Under the pieces are notes generated by a model. That model did no database searches. It was not told where the DNA came from and saw only the letters and a program-made list of their open reading frames with translations. The position numbers were made by a program, and so were the translations under genes. Of a stretch of DNA of 64,000 bases, positions 55,960 to 64,000 are shown in pieces (positions within the stretch are counted from its first letter, which is position 1; every line of letters starts with the position of its first letter). This DNA is from Maribacter orientalis (GTDB lineage: Bacteria > Bacteroidota > Bacteroidia > Flavobacteriales > Flavobacteriaceae), in NCBI RefSeq assembly GCF_900109345.1, contig NZ_FNZN01000007.1, forward strand, positions 70,930-134,929, read 5' to 3'.

Positions 55960-57537
55960 CTATCTCGGTAAGCCTTTTAAAATAACGATTTGCCCACCTT
56001 GATTATCTTCGTAATCTGTATTGACATGACCATCGCGCCCTTTAAAAGAATCGTTTTTCCAGTAGTGAGGTTGAAGGTTTAATATGAAGGTACCTGGTAC
56101 ACCAACCTTATCAGAAATATCTATAAGTGCGCCAAATTCACCACCATCGCCGTCGCCAACATTTAATGAACCATCTGTAGTAAGGTCTGATCTTAAAACT
56201 AATTCTAAAACAGGACGAATACTGTTACCATTTAAATCGGATTGATAGATATATGCAGCATGACCTCTATCAAATGAATTAGGATCTTCTTGAAAATAAA
56301 CAAAGTTTTCAGTAACACAGATATTATCTGGACTCTGAAGCATGCTAAGATTACCATCTGCATTGTTTGTATCGGTATTTCCGCTCACAATTTGAGTTAA
56401 CTTTCCAGATAAAGGTGCATCGGCATCCAATTCTAATTTATAAACTGTACCCCAATCATTATATGTGCCAGCGCCTGGTCCTCTACCAGTTACCGCAAAA
56501 AATACATTTCTTCCCATTTCATCAGTACCTTTCTGGTAATCAACATCTTCAACTCTCATAAAGGCAGAAGCAAAAACATTTACAGATGCATCTTCCATTT
56601 CATTTTTAGTCATATCAGCACCATCTACAATTTCAACAAATTCAACATCATAAGAAGTTTGAAAATCTAAGTTCGATTCATTGTAAATAGTTGAAGCGGT
56701 AACATTCATAACACCTCCAAGTCCGTCAGAAATTTGTTTGAAACGCAGAACATATATTTTACCACCAGTTAAATCAGCATCACCGGTTTCAGAATAATAT
56801 AAAGAAACTTGACCTTCAGAACCACTTGAGTCATCATCACCACCTATAATTACGGTTTTACCTGGGTATGCATTTTTTGGTAATGGAACTGCATTTTCCC
56901 AAGAGAATTCACCTAAGGCATCTAAACCAAAATCAGCAGTCGGTGTCGGAGTAACAATGTATGGGTCAATCGCCTTTACATCATAATTAATACTTTCTGA
57001 AGCAGACAGAAATATGTCAGAAGCACCGCCATGAATTTCAGCCTCCCACATGGTTGCTGAACATTGACGTGCAAAATCTGCAACACCAGAATTCAACAAC
57101 CAATCACCACTTATCGGATTTAAATTAGCATCCAGTTTTATTCTTGAAACTGCATAAGCATCTTCAGAGTTAACTACATAAATATATCCATCACTTTCTG
57201 GGTCTTTTAAAAAGCCTGCCCCATCTTGAGCTCCAACCAATTTAAAGTCATTGCTAAGAGTATCCGAAGAACTTATTAATGAATATGCTTCAACATAATT
57301 AAACTGAGGCATCATAGCGACTAATGGTGCCAAATTAGACTTGTTCTCGAACATTATTTCTGAAGCGATTAAATCTTCTCCGTCCTCACCATTTACTCCG
57401 TCTGCACCATTTGAGCCATCAACGCCATCAATACCGTCGCGACCATCAATACCATCTTCAGGATCACAACCAATAATAGCAACGCCTATACAGGTAAGCA
57501 AAAGGGTTTTAAAAAGTAAGTTTTTTGATTTTTTCAT
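55960..57537 (-). CDS. Lipoprotein with collagen-like repeat and PhoX-like propeller
   Basis: A 525-residue lipoprotein; I start at the ATG because the longer frame begins with TTG. Lipobox AIIGCDPE (Cys about residue 24) is followed by eight Gly-X-Y triplets (DGIDGRDGIDG...), a collagen-like spacer near residues 28-55. The rest resembles the PhoX/DUF839 beta-propeller: RVEDVDY, NVFFAVTGRGPGAGTY, SPDNICVTENFVYF and GDGDGGEFGALID. PhoX enzymes are iron/calcium phosphatases, but many relatives have other or no known activity; activity is not established. It is transcribed alone up to the hairpin at 55909. Confidence 0.7.
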   Translation of the reverse strand: MKKSKNLLFKTLLLTCIGVAIIGCDPEDGIDGRDGIDGVDGSNGADGVNGEDGEDLIASEIMFENKSNLAPLVAMMPQFNYVEAYSLISSSDTLSNDFKLVGAQDGAGFLKDPESDGYIYVVNSEDAYAVSRIKLDANLNPISGDWLLNSGVADFARQCSATMWEAEIHGGASDIFLSASESINYDVKAIDPYIVTPTPTADFGLDALGEFSWENAVPLPKNAYPGKTVIIGGDDDSSGSEGQVSLYYSETGDADLTGGKIYVLRFKQISDGLGGVMNVTASTIYNESNLDFQTSYDVEFVEIVDGADMTKNEMEDASVNVFASAFMRVEDVDYQKGTDEMGRNVFFAVTGRGPGAGTYNDWGTVYKLELDADAPLSGKLTQIVSGNTDTNNADGNLSMLQSPDNICVTENFVYFQEDPNSFDRGHAAYIYQSDLNGNSIRPVLELVLRSDLTTDGSLNVGDGDGGEFGALIDISDKVGVPGTFILNLQPHYWKNDSFKGRDGHVNTDYEDNQGGQIVILKGLPR

Positions 57538-57990
57538 TTTCAATTTAGTTTTAAGGTTATGTATTCGGCAAAACTAGATTGAGTTGTTTGTTTTAAAGTT
57601 CAATTAAAATTAGCATTGCTTTACGCTTAGCTTAACTAAATGTTAAGATGTAAATTTTAGGAACCTATAAAATCATTTAATCTTAAAGAAATTGTAATGC
57701 AATAAACAATGTGTCTTTACTACTTAAAAATCAATTAGTTAAAATACCATCCTAAGGGCAGTAATTACAAAAACTGGTTTTAAACTATTCTATTCTAAAC
57801 AAAACATGTGTCAATAGTTTTATATCGAATCGGCATATTTTCACTTAATAACTTTAATTATAATCGTATGCATTGGCGATATATAATAGAATTTCTATGT
57901 TTTTTAATTAGCATAAATTCATTCTGTCACTAAAGGAAATAATTCTTTTAATATTCTTATTTTCGTTTAAAAACAGAACCTTAGAAAACC
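57538..57990. other. Intergenic region of 453 bases, no gene found
   Basis: A/T-rich sequence between the divergent PhoX-like and S10 peptidase genes. The only frames are very short (the longest plus-strand one I found is 21 codons at 57869-57934, with no promoter or terminator evidence). A TATTTTCG box near 57958-57965 may serve the S10 gene. I see no RNA gene. Confidence 0.6.
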
Positions 57991-59475
57991 ATGAAAAAAA
58001 TTTTACAATTATCTATTTGTTTGATAACTACCATCGGCTTGGCACAGTCTAGGACATTGCCAATTGACACCGTTATTACTACACAGCATAATGCTACTAT
58101 TAATGGCGCAACTTTTTCTTATACAGCACAAACAGGAACTCAACCTGTGTGGGATGAAAATGCAAAACCTATTGCTTCATTACATTACACCTATTACACA
58201 AGAAATAACATTAAAGATCGCGCTGCTAGACCACTATTAATTTCTTTTAATGGCGGACCAGGTTCTGGGTCTGTTTGGATGCACCTTGCATACACAGGTC
58301 CAAGAATATTAAAAATCGATGATGAAGGCTATCCAGTTCAGCCATACGGAGTTAATGAAAATCCGTTTTCAGTTCTTGATATTGCGGATATTGTCTATGT
58401 GAATCCTGCAAATACTGGTTATTCTAGAACAATTCCTGAATCTGGGGATGAAGTAGATCGTAAAAAATTCTTCGGTATCAACGCGGATATTACTTATTTG
58501 GCAGAATGGCTGAATACATTTGTAACCCGTAACAACCGATGGAGTTCGCCCAAATATTTAATTGGCGAAAGTTATGGTGGCCCAAGGGTTATGGGTCTTT
58601 CATTAGAACTGCAGAATAAGCAATGGATGTACCTAAACGGTGTAATTCTAGTATCTCCTGCCGATTATAAAATTTTACGAAACGAAGGCCCAGTAGCAGA
58701 AGCTATAAATCTTCCCTATTTTACGGCTGCGGCTTGGCATCACAAAGCATTACCAGCTGAATTACAAGGGAAAGACCTTTTGGATATTCTCCCAGAATCC
58801 GAAGATTATACAATTAATACCTTAATTCCCGCATTGGCAAAAGGAGGATTTATATCTGATCAAGAAAAAACAACCATTGCTAAAAAGATGTCTTATTACT
58901 CCGGCTTGGAAACGAAAGATATAATAGACCAAAACCTATCTGTACCTACCTCCTTTTTCTGGAAGAATTTATTAAAGGAAAAAGGCGGTTATACCGTTGG
59001 AAGATTGGATTCAAGATATTTAGGCATGGATAAGCAGCTTTTGGGCATGCGACCTGATTACAATTCTGAGTTGACCTCTTGGCTGCATAGTTTTACCCCA
59101 GCAATAAACTATTACTTGCAAGAAGAACTGAAATTTAAGACCGATGTAAAATATAATATGTTCGGTCCTGTGCATCCTTGGGACAACTCTGACGAGAATA
59201 CTCGTGAAAGCCTAAGACAGGCCATGGCACAAAATCCATATTTAAACGTAATGGTACAATCAGGTTACTATGATGGCGCAACGACTTATTTTAACGCTAA
59301 ATACCTAATGTGGCAAGTAGATCCAAGCGGAAGAATGAAAGATAGGTTTAGCTTTAAAGGTTATCGTTCTGGTCACATGATGTATTTAAGAAGAGAAGAT
59401 CTTAAAACTGCAAATGATGATATACGTGATTTTATCGAAAAAACTATGACAAATGGTAAGAGTGCAAAATACTAA
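57991..59475 (+). CDS. Secreted S10-family serine carboxypeptidase-like protein
   Basis: A 494-residue protein with a signal peptide ending GLAQS (residue 19). The alpha/beta-hydrolase carboxypeptidase fold is marked by FNGGPGSGSVWMH (oxyanion hole), the nucleophile in IGESYGGPRV, the Asp in QSGYYDGATTY and the His in SGHMMYLRRED. These match peptidase family S10, which is common in secreted bacterial proteins. The protein is exported by Sec, with no type IX C-terminal signal visible. The gene is divergent from the PhoX-like gene. Confidence 0.9.
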   Translation: MKKILQLSICLITTIGLAQSRTLPIDTVITTQHNATINGATFSYTAQTGTQPVWDENAKPIASLHYTYYTRNNIKDRAARPLLISFNGGPGSGSVWMHLAYTGPRILKIDDEGYPVQPYGVNENPFSVLDIADIVYVNPANTGYSRTIPESGDEVDRKKFFGINADITYLAEWLNTFVTRNNRWSSPKYLIGESYGGPRVMGLSLELQNKQWMYLNGVILVSPADYKILRNEGPVAEAINLPYFTAAAWHHKALPAELQGKDLLDILPESEDYTINTLIPALAKGGFISDQEKTTIAKKMSYYSGLETKDIIDQNLSVPTSFFWKNLLKEKGGYTVGRLDSRYLGMDKQLLGMRPDYNSELTSWLHSFTPAINYYLQEELKFKTDVKYNMFGPVHPWDNSDENTRESLRQAMAQNPYLNVMVQSGYYDGATTYFNAKYLMWQVDPSGRMKDRFSFKGYRSGHMMYLRREDLKTANDDIRDFIEKTMTNGKSAKY

Positions 59476-59484
59476 CGTATAAGT

Positions 59485-59940
59485 TTACCTTTCCATTACG
59501 GCTTTAGACATTCCTAATAAAGACAAAGAATTAATTTCAGCGTTTTCTATTAGGAATGTTTTTTTTATTTCTAATTCAGAATAGCTGACAGCGTCTTTAA
59601 AAAGCTTATCTCGTTTGCGCTGCTTTCTTTTTTTAAAAATATCGATGGTAACACCCACTGTTGCACCACCCAATACAGTAGCCAACAAATCGGCATTGTC
59701 CCAACCACCATATTGCTTTTGGTCAATACTTTCTTTTGCCAAGCCAATAAGTAAACTACCTCCTATAGCCCCAATAAACGTCCAAGTTCTATCACCATCT
59801 GAAATTTGACTAGCTACTCCTGCACCTACTAAACCATACAAATTTCCTCCAAGAAAGTGAAGCACCTTATCTTGCTCTACTTGACTATATGTGCTGTGTA
59901 GCGATATTAGAATAAAAAGGAAAGCAAATATTTTTTTCAT
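59485..59940 (-). CDS. Small exported membrane-associated protein
   Basis: A 151-residue protein from the ATG before KKIFAFLF; the frame upstream starts with TTG. A signal peptide or helix (KKIFAFLFILISLHSTYSQ) is followed by hydrophobic glycine-rich segments (LHFLGGNLYGLVGAGV, FIGAIGGSLLIGLAKE, ADLLATVLGGATVGVT) and a basic, hydrophilic C terminus. The pattern is reminiscent of YfiM/DUF2279-type proteins, but I would not name it. It converges with the S10 gene, ten bases apart. Confidence 0.6.
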   Translation of the reverse strand: MKKIFAFLFILISLHSTYSQVEQDKVLHFLGGNLYGLVGAGVASQISDGDRTWTFIGAIGGSLLIGLAKESIDQKQYGGWDNADLLATVLGGATVGVTIDIFKKRKQRKRDKLFKDAVSYSELEIKKTFLIENAEINSLSLLGMSKAVMER

Positions 59941-60053
59941 AGTGCGCAAAGATAGAAATTCTAAGATATTGGTCGACTTAAAAAAGGGTTATGATTACTA
60001 AACTAAATCGGTACTAATTTTAATTTATAGTATCTTAGAATTTTAAAAACTAT

Positions 60054-60512
60054 ATGGAATTAAAGAACTTTATTAAAAGTCTAAAAATAATGCACCTATT
60101 TTTAGTTGCTGGTCTAAGTATTTTCACCATTTGGGTCATACTTCAAATTAACAGCTTTAACACCAGTACAAATGGTGATAATGTATATTTATATCTAGTC
60201 CCTGTTCTTGCTTTATTAGGCTATTTTGGAAGTCAAATGATTTTTAAAAAAATGACAGCGAGTATAAAGTTAGAAAGTCAATTAACAGATAAATTGAAGA
60301 AATATCAATCTGCATTGCACCTTAAATACGCTCTTATTGAAATTCCTGCTTTTCTAGGCCTTTTTGTCTATTTTAATACTGGCAATGCCTTACCCGTTGT
60401 AATCTCTATCTGTTTATTGGCTTATTTATTCGTACAAAAACCAAATAAAGAAAACATAGTCAATAGCTTACCATTAACTTCAGAAGAAAAAACCCTAGTT
60501 CAAAACTCATAA
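60054..60512 (+). CDS. Membrane protein with four predicted helices
   Basis: A 152-residue membrane protein without a recognised family. Helices at about residues 13-31, 43-60, 95-108 and 112-128 are separated by short loops; the longer loop after helix 2 is basic (FKKMTASIKLESQLTDKLKKYQ). It precedes the GDSL hydrolase gene by 13 bases on the same strand and may be cotranscribed. Confidence 0.62.
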   Translation: MELKNFIKSLKIMHLFLVAGLSIFTIWVILQINSFNTSTNGDNVYLYLVPVLALLGYFGSQMIFKKMTASIKLESQLTDKLKKYQSALHLKYALIEIPAFLGLFVYFNTGNALPVVISICLLAYLFVQKPNKENIVNSLPLTSEEKTLVQNS

Positions 60513-60525
60513 CCCAATCCAAAAA

Positions 60526-61212
60526 ATGAAAAATTTAAATAAATTAATATTAGCCTGTATGTTATCTCTTTTTGGACTAGCTGATTTACAATCACAAGAT
60601 TGGGCCGACTTAAATCGATTTAAAGAGGAAAACACAAAACTACCAAGTGTTCAAGAAAATGAAAATCGCATTTTATTTATGGGGAATTCCATTACTATTG
60701 GCTGGTTAAATCTTAGACCAGAATTCTTTGCAAATAAACCTTATGTTAACCGCGGCATAAGTGGACAAACTACACCACAAATGTTGGTTAGATTTAGACA
60801 AGATGTAATTGATTTACATCCTAAGGTCGTAATCCTTTTAGCTGGCACTAATGATATTGCTGGTAATACAGGACCTTCGACATTAAAAATGATAATGGAC
60901 AATATTAAAGGTATGTCCGAAATAGCCCAAGCCAATGGTATTAAAGTAATTCTATCCTCTACCTTACCTGCCTACGATTATCCATGGAAACCAGGATTAG
61001 AACCTTCAGGAAAAATAATTGAATTAAATAAAATGATTAAGGAGTATGCGGAATTAAAAGATCATATTTATTTAGATTATTTCTCTGCCATGGTTGATGA
61101 ACGTAACGGATTACCTAAAAAATATGCTGAGGATGAAGTACACCCAACCATTGAAGGCTATAAGGTAATGGAACCTCTAGTAGAAGCTGCTATTAAAGAG
61201 GCATTGAATTAA
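60526..61212 (+). CDS. Secreted GDSL/SGNH-family hydrolase
   Basis: A 228-residue hydrolase with an N-terminal signal sequence (LILACMLSLFGLADLQSQ). All SGNH blocks are visible: ILFMGNSITIGW (block I; here GNS instead of GDS), GISGQTT (block II), LLAGTNDIAG (block III with Asn) and DEVHPTIEGYKVM (catalytic Asp and His). This pattern is close to platelet-activating-factor acetylhydrolase-like and rhamnogalacturonan acetylesterase-like enzymes that remove acyl groups from lipids or polysaccharides. The substrate is unknown. Confidence 0.9.
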   Translation: MKNLNKLILACMLSLFGLADLQSQDWADLNRFKEENTKLPSVQENENRILFMGNSITIGWLNLRPEFFANKPYVNRGISGQTTPQMLVRFRQDVIDLHPKVVILLAGTNDIAGNTGPSTLKMIMDNIKGMSEIAQANGIKVILSSTLPAYDYPWKPGLEPSGKIIELNKMIKEYAELKDHIYLDYFSAMVDERNGLPKKYAEDEVHPTIEGYKVMEPLVEAAIKEALN

Positions 61213-61353
61213 TGGTTGAATTACCTTAAAAAAAAACGACCGTACTCGACTTAAATGTTACATTGATTATGTTCTGCGTTAAAATAGTAGTTTACTTATT
61301 TCATATGTTCATCAGTCTTTTGATATAAAAATCTTTTTATGCGATAACTACTT

Positions 61354-61791
61354 ATGAAAACCAAAGCCATATTTTTTTTTATAACTGTAGTCCTTATAGC
61401 TTCATGCTCTTCTAAGAGTACAACAGAACAAGATCATAAAAAGATTGTGGCCATCTTAAATCAACAAGAAATCGACTGGAACAATCATGATTTAGAAGGT
61501 TTTATGGATGGGTATTGGAAATCAGATTCACTGTATTTTTATAGTGGTAAAAAGCTGAAATCTGGTTGGGAAAACACATTATATAGTTATTTAAAAAGTT
61601 ATCCTGACAAGTCTTATTCAGGCACCTTAAAGTTTACTATAGCAAAGATTTCTGCTATAACTTCTGATTCTTACTTTGTAATGGGAGAATACAACTTAAC
61701 ACGCGAAGTTGGCAATGCAACAGGAACATTCATGATTATTTTTAAAAGAATAAATGGCGAATGGAAGATCATTGCCGATTCTTCTTGTTGA
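61354..61791 (+). CDS. Small lipoprotein with NTF2-like fold (DUF4440-like)
   Basis: A 145-residue lipoprotein. The signal AIFFFITVVLIASC ends in a lipobox, IASCSSK, Cys about residue 18. The remainder has the NTF2-like pattern (QQEIDWNNHDLEGFMDGYWKSDSLYFYSG, then FMIIFKRINGEWKIIADSSC), typical of DUF4440-like proteins, which bind small ligands or simply have structural roles. The next gene, an M28 peptidase lipoprotein, starts 56 bases later. Confidence 0.75.
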   Translation: MKTKAIFFFITVVLIASCSSKSTTEQDHKKIVAILNQQEIDWNNHDLEGFMDGYWKSDSLYFYSGKKLKSGWENTLYSYLKSYPDKSYSGTLKFTIAKISAITSDSYFVMGEYNLTREVGNATGTFMIIFKRINGEWKIIADSSC

Positions 61792-61847
61792 CCTCTTATA
61801 GTAGTTATCTTTTGATTATTTTTGGGAAATTTTGATTAAAAAATAAT

Positions 61848-63413
61848 ATGAAAAAAACATTAACATTATTGGTCACTTTGGCCCTATCATGTAACTCCTC
61901 TCAAAAAACGGTTAAAGAAGCGACTGCTGAAACTGTTTCAGATGAGGCATCAGAAATTAGTTTTGCAGAATCCATTACCGAAAATGAATTAAAAGAACAT
62001 TTATTCACCTATGCTTCAGATGAATATGAAGGAAGAGAAACTGGTGAACCTGGTCAAAAAATGGCGATAGCTTATATTAAGGCTGAATATGAAAAATTAA
62101 AAATTCCTGCTGCGAAAGCCGACGGCGACTATTTTCAAGAGGTTCCTTTAGAAATAAGTAAACTACCTATAGGTAAATTAAATATAGAAGGTAAAGACTT
62201 TCCTATTGGCGAGCATGTTTTAACTTTTTCAGCAGCCAACACTTCTACTAATGAAATTGTATATGCGGGTTATGGAATAGAAGAACCAAATTACTCTAAC
62301 TACAAAGACATTAATGTAGAAGGAAAGATTGTATTACTTAAAGCAGGAGAACCTAAAAACTCTGACGGCACATATACAATTTCAGGAACTAGGGAAGCTT
62401 CTATATGGAGTAACATGTCTGAATCACTAACTAAAAGAATTCAAATAGCAGCTGATAAAGGCGCTACAGGAATTCTTTACTACGATACCGAAAACTTTAA
62501 CAGATTTAAACGAAGGTTCGAGGCTATGAAATCGAACAACAATGACCGAATGGAACTTGTTGATAATGGCGCAACAGAGTTTTATAGCCTATTCATAGAT
62601 CAGGTGTTAGCTAAAGACATATTATCATCAATTGATACTGATGACACATCTAAAGTACTTAACAAAGCATTACAATTAAGTTTTGAAAGTTCTAACGATA
62701 AAATTACCTCAGAAAATGTAGCCGCACTTATTAAAGGAACAGAAAAACCAAATGAATATTTAGTAATATCCTCACACTTGGATCATATAGGCATTTCGCC
62801 AAATGGCGATATAAACAATGGAGCCGATGATGATGGCTCTGGAACCGTTGCTTTATTGGAAATTGCAGAAGCATTTAAATTAGCAGCTGATGCTGGTAAA
62901 GGACCTAAAAGATCAATACTGTTTTTACATGTTACTGGTGAGGAAAAAGGACTCCTAGGTTCTCAATATTATACAGATATAGAGCCAATTGTTCCCTTAG
63001 CCAATACAGTAGCAAACTTAAATATTGACATGATTGGTAGAATAGATCCAAATCGTGAAGGTGAACGAAACTATATTTATCTTATTGGATCAGACAAATT
63101 GAGCTCAGAGCTTCATAATCTTTCAGAAAGTGTAAATAAAAACTTCGCAAATATTGAATTGGATTATACCTATAATGATGAAAATGATCCTAATCGTTTT
63201 TATTATAGAAGTGACCATTATAACTTCGCAAAAAACAATATTCCAATTATTTTTTATTTTAATGGCACTCACGACGACTATCATCGACCAAGTGACACAC
63301 CAGATAAAATAAATTATGACTTATTACAAAACAGGGCACGACTTATCTTTTATACTGCTTGGGACATTGCAAATAGAGAACAACGAATTGTAGTGGACAA
63401 ACCAGTAAACTAA
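61848..63413 (+). CDS. M28-family metallopeptidase lipoprotein with PA domain
   Basis: A 521-residue exported aminopeptidase. Lipobox ALSCNSS (Cys about 15); a PA-type insert (about residues 115-270: VYAGYGIEEPNYSNYKDINV, KGATGILYYDTENF); then the M28 zinc site: SSHLDHIGISPNGDINNGADD, TGEEKGLLG, NIDMIGR and FYFNGTHDDYHRPSD contain the His, Asp, Glu and final His ligands. These enzymes trim peptides outside the cytoplasm. A TATTTTTG -7 box lies at 61817-61824, and a terminator at 63431 ends the gene. Confidence 0.92.
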   Translation: MKKTLTLLVTLALSCNSSQKTVKEATAETVSDEASEISFAESITENELKEHLFTYASDEYEGRETGEPGQKMAIAYIKAEYEKLKIPAAKADGDYFQEVPLEISKLPIGKLNIEGKDFPIGEHVLTFSAANTSTNEIVYAGYGIEEPNYSNYKDINVEGKIVLLKAGEPKNSDGTYTISGTREASIWSNMSESLTKRIQIAADKGATGILYYDTENFNRFKRRFEAMKSNNNDRMELVDNGATEFYSLFIDQVLAKDILSSIDTDDTSKVLNKALQLSFESSNDKITSENVAALIKGTEKPNEYLVISSHLDHIGISPNGDINNGADDDGSGTVALLEIAEAFKLAADAGKGPKRSILFLHVTGEEKGLLGSQYYTDIEPIVPLANTVANLNIDMIGRIDPNREGERNYIYLIGSDKLSSELHNLSESVNKNFANIELDYTYNDENDPNRFYYRSDHYNFAKNNIPIIFYFNGTHDDYHRPSDTPDKINYDLLQNRARLIFYTAWDIANREQRIVVDKPVN

Positions 63414-63430
63414 TTTTACTGTAAAATTAA

Positions 63431-63464
63431 AAAAGCCTGTTAACTTACTAATTAACAGGCTTTT
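63431..63464 (+). terminator. Intrinsic terminator after the M28 gene
   Basis: Perfect 13-base inverted repeat AAAAGCCTGTTAA/TTAACAGGCTTTT with an eight-base loop, 18 bases after the stop codon. Confidence 0.9.
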
Positions 63465-63505
63465 CTCATTTAAACATATCATGTTCATAAATAATATTAA
63501 AACAA

Positions 63506-63534
63506 AAAAGCCTTGGAAAAAATCCAAGGCTTTT
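63506..63534 (-). terminator. Intrinsic terminator after tRNA-His
   Basis: Perfect inverted repeat AAAAGCCTTGGA/TCCAAGGCTTTT with a five-base loop, followed by a short T run on the minus strand, 12 bases past the tRNA 3' end. Confidence 0.85.
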
Positions 63535-63545
63535 AGTTTGCTTAG

Positions 63546-63620
63546 GGTGGAAGACCGGGTTCGAACCGGCGACCCTCGGTACCACAAACCGATGCTCTAA
63601 CCAGCTGAGCTACAACCACC
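63546..63620 (-). tRNA. tRNA-His(GTG)
   Basis: Cloverleaf read by eye on the minus strand: D arm GCTC-AGCTGGTTA-GAGC, anticodon stem TCGGT/ACCGA with loop TTGTGGT (anticodon GTG), T arm GCCGG-TTCGAAC-CCGGT. The 5' end GG gives the extra G(-1) facing C73 that identifies tRNA-His. The 3' CCA is not encoded. The acceptor stem appears to have two adjacent T-T mismatches (positions 5-68 and 6-67), flanked by good pairs. Confidence 0.93.
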
Positions 63621-63774
63621 ATTTGTAAGCGAGTGCAAATGTAAATTTTTTAAATAGTACTCACAAATAATAAATGATATTTGAATAAAAATTTCAATTT
63701 TTCCCATGCTTAATATTTTTCTAATTAAATTGTTAAACAATTATGGAAGATTACTTTTTATATTTTTAAAATTA

Positions 63775-64000
63775 ATGCAATATAAAATTACAGTTAAGCA
63801 CATATTTTTTCTTTTCGCGGTTGTATGTATTAATACGACAATTGCGCAAGTAGATAGTATTCAGTATTACAAAGAAAAAATAAAGACATTCTCTCAAAGT
63901 TCAACGTATTCTGAAAATAGTACTACCTACATTGACCTCATTAATAATTTATCATATCAACTAAGATATTCTGGCTTAGATACCATGAACATTATTACAG
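63775..64000 (+). CDS. Secreted protein, N-terminal part only (possibly TPR sensor)
   Basis: An open frame cut by the window edge after 75 codons. It starts MQYKITVKHIFFLFAVVCINT, a signal peptide that ends near TTIAQ (residue 25). The mature start VDSIQYYKEKIKTFSQSSTYSENS and IDLINNLSYQLRY looks helical with the repeat spacing of tetratricopeptide repeats, as in Bacteroidota TPR-histidine kinases and TPR-LuxR regulators. This is a weak call because only the first repeat is visible. It lies 154 bases after the divergent tRNA-His gene. Confidence 0.6.
   Translation, partial: MQYKITVKHIFFLFAVVCINTTIAQVDSIQYYKEKIKTFSQSSTYSENSTTYIDLINNLSYQLRYSGLDTMNIIT

Noticed and set aside
57397..57460. Gly-X-Y coding repeat as a DNA repeat or CRISPR-like array
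   Set aside because: The repetition comes from codons of collagen-like triplets in one protein, with no repeat-spacer pattern.
57869..57934. A 21-codon frame in the large intergenic gap
   Set aside because: No signal peptide, promoter or terminator supports it, and such frames are expected by chance.
63324..63587. Open frame of 87 codons on the minus strand
   Set aside because: It overlaps the tRNA-His gene and the end of the M28 peptidase gene and contains two terminator hairpins, so it is a chance frame.

Overview
The window comes from a marine-type member of the Flavobacteriaceae (phylum Bacteroidota). The evidence is the low G+C content, the fused lpxC-fabZ gene, PorX (response regulator of the type IX secretion system), the STN-type TonB receptor controlled by an ECF sigma/FecR pair, -7 promoter boxes of the form TAnnTTTG, no visible Shine-Dalgarno sequences, and the gene order HD hydrolase-lpxD-lpxC/fabZ-lpxA-efp-lpxD-like-sucD. 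The genus cannot be fixed from the sequence. Nearly all of it is chromosomal core; I see no phage, insertion sequence, integron or CRISPR array.

Layout. 1-2.4 kb (minus strand): start of the histidine operon (hisG, hisD, probably hisC off the edge), preceded by an unannotated histidine-rich leader peptide and a terminator hairpin that look like a translation-coupled attenuator. 2.4-13.2 kb (minus): prohibitin-like protein, VWA-type membrane protein, fabG, sucD, a divergent LpxD paralogue, efp, lpxA, lpxC-fabZ, lpxD, HD hydrolase; the lipid A genes form a compact run. 13.3-21 kb: porX, tsaE, a 43-residue secreted peptide gene, a membrane protein, alanine dehydrogenase with an inverted-repeat operator candidate, proline dehydrogenase, aroB. 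21-27.8 kb: DinB protein, Lrp/AsnC regulator, M14 peptidase, an apparently leaderless HTH regulator, TerC, a Tat-exported Gfo/Idh/MocA protein, a sterol desaturase-family protein.

27.8-35.4 kb: mscL, parC, parE, cbpA-cbpM, ychF. 35.5-40.3 kb: ECF sigma factor, FecR anti-sigma and a 1033-residue TonB receptor with an N-terminal signalling domain, a complete cell-surface signalling cassette. 40.4-45.5 kb: methyltransferase, ferredoxin, LuxC-type acyl-CoA reductase, serC, serA, DUF937 protein. 45.5-49.1 kb: a lipoprotein, two small membrane proteins and a TonB receptor with a His/Glu-rich loop, probably for a metal. 49.1-54.1 kb: a sulfite-oxidase-like molybdoenzyme with its haem c subunit, folE, a LolD-like ABC ATPase, a CPBP protease and a TIGR02757 protein.

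54.1-64 kb is an envelope and secreted-hydrolase region: a di-haem peroxidase lipoprotein beside a collagen-repeat/PhoX-like lipoprotein, S10 peptidase, GDSL hydrolase, M28 peptidase, small lipoproteins, tRNA-His(GTG), and the start of a secreted protein cut by the window edge. Functional links visible in the sequence: amino-acid catabolism (ald, proline dehydrogenase, Lrp regulator), serine synthesis (serC-serA), lipid A synthesis with fatty-acid genes (lpx genes, fabZ, fabG), and respiratory oxidation of a periplasmic substrate (molybdoenzyme plus cytochrome).
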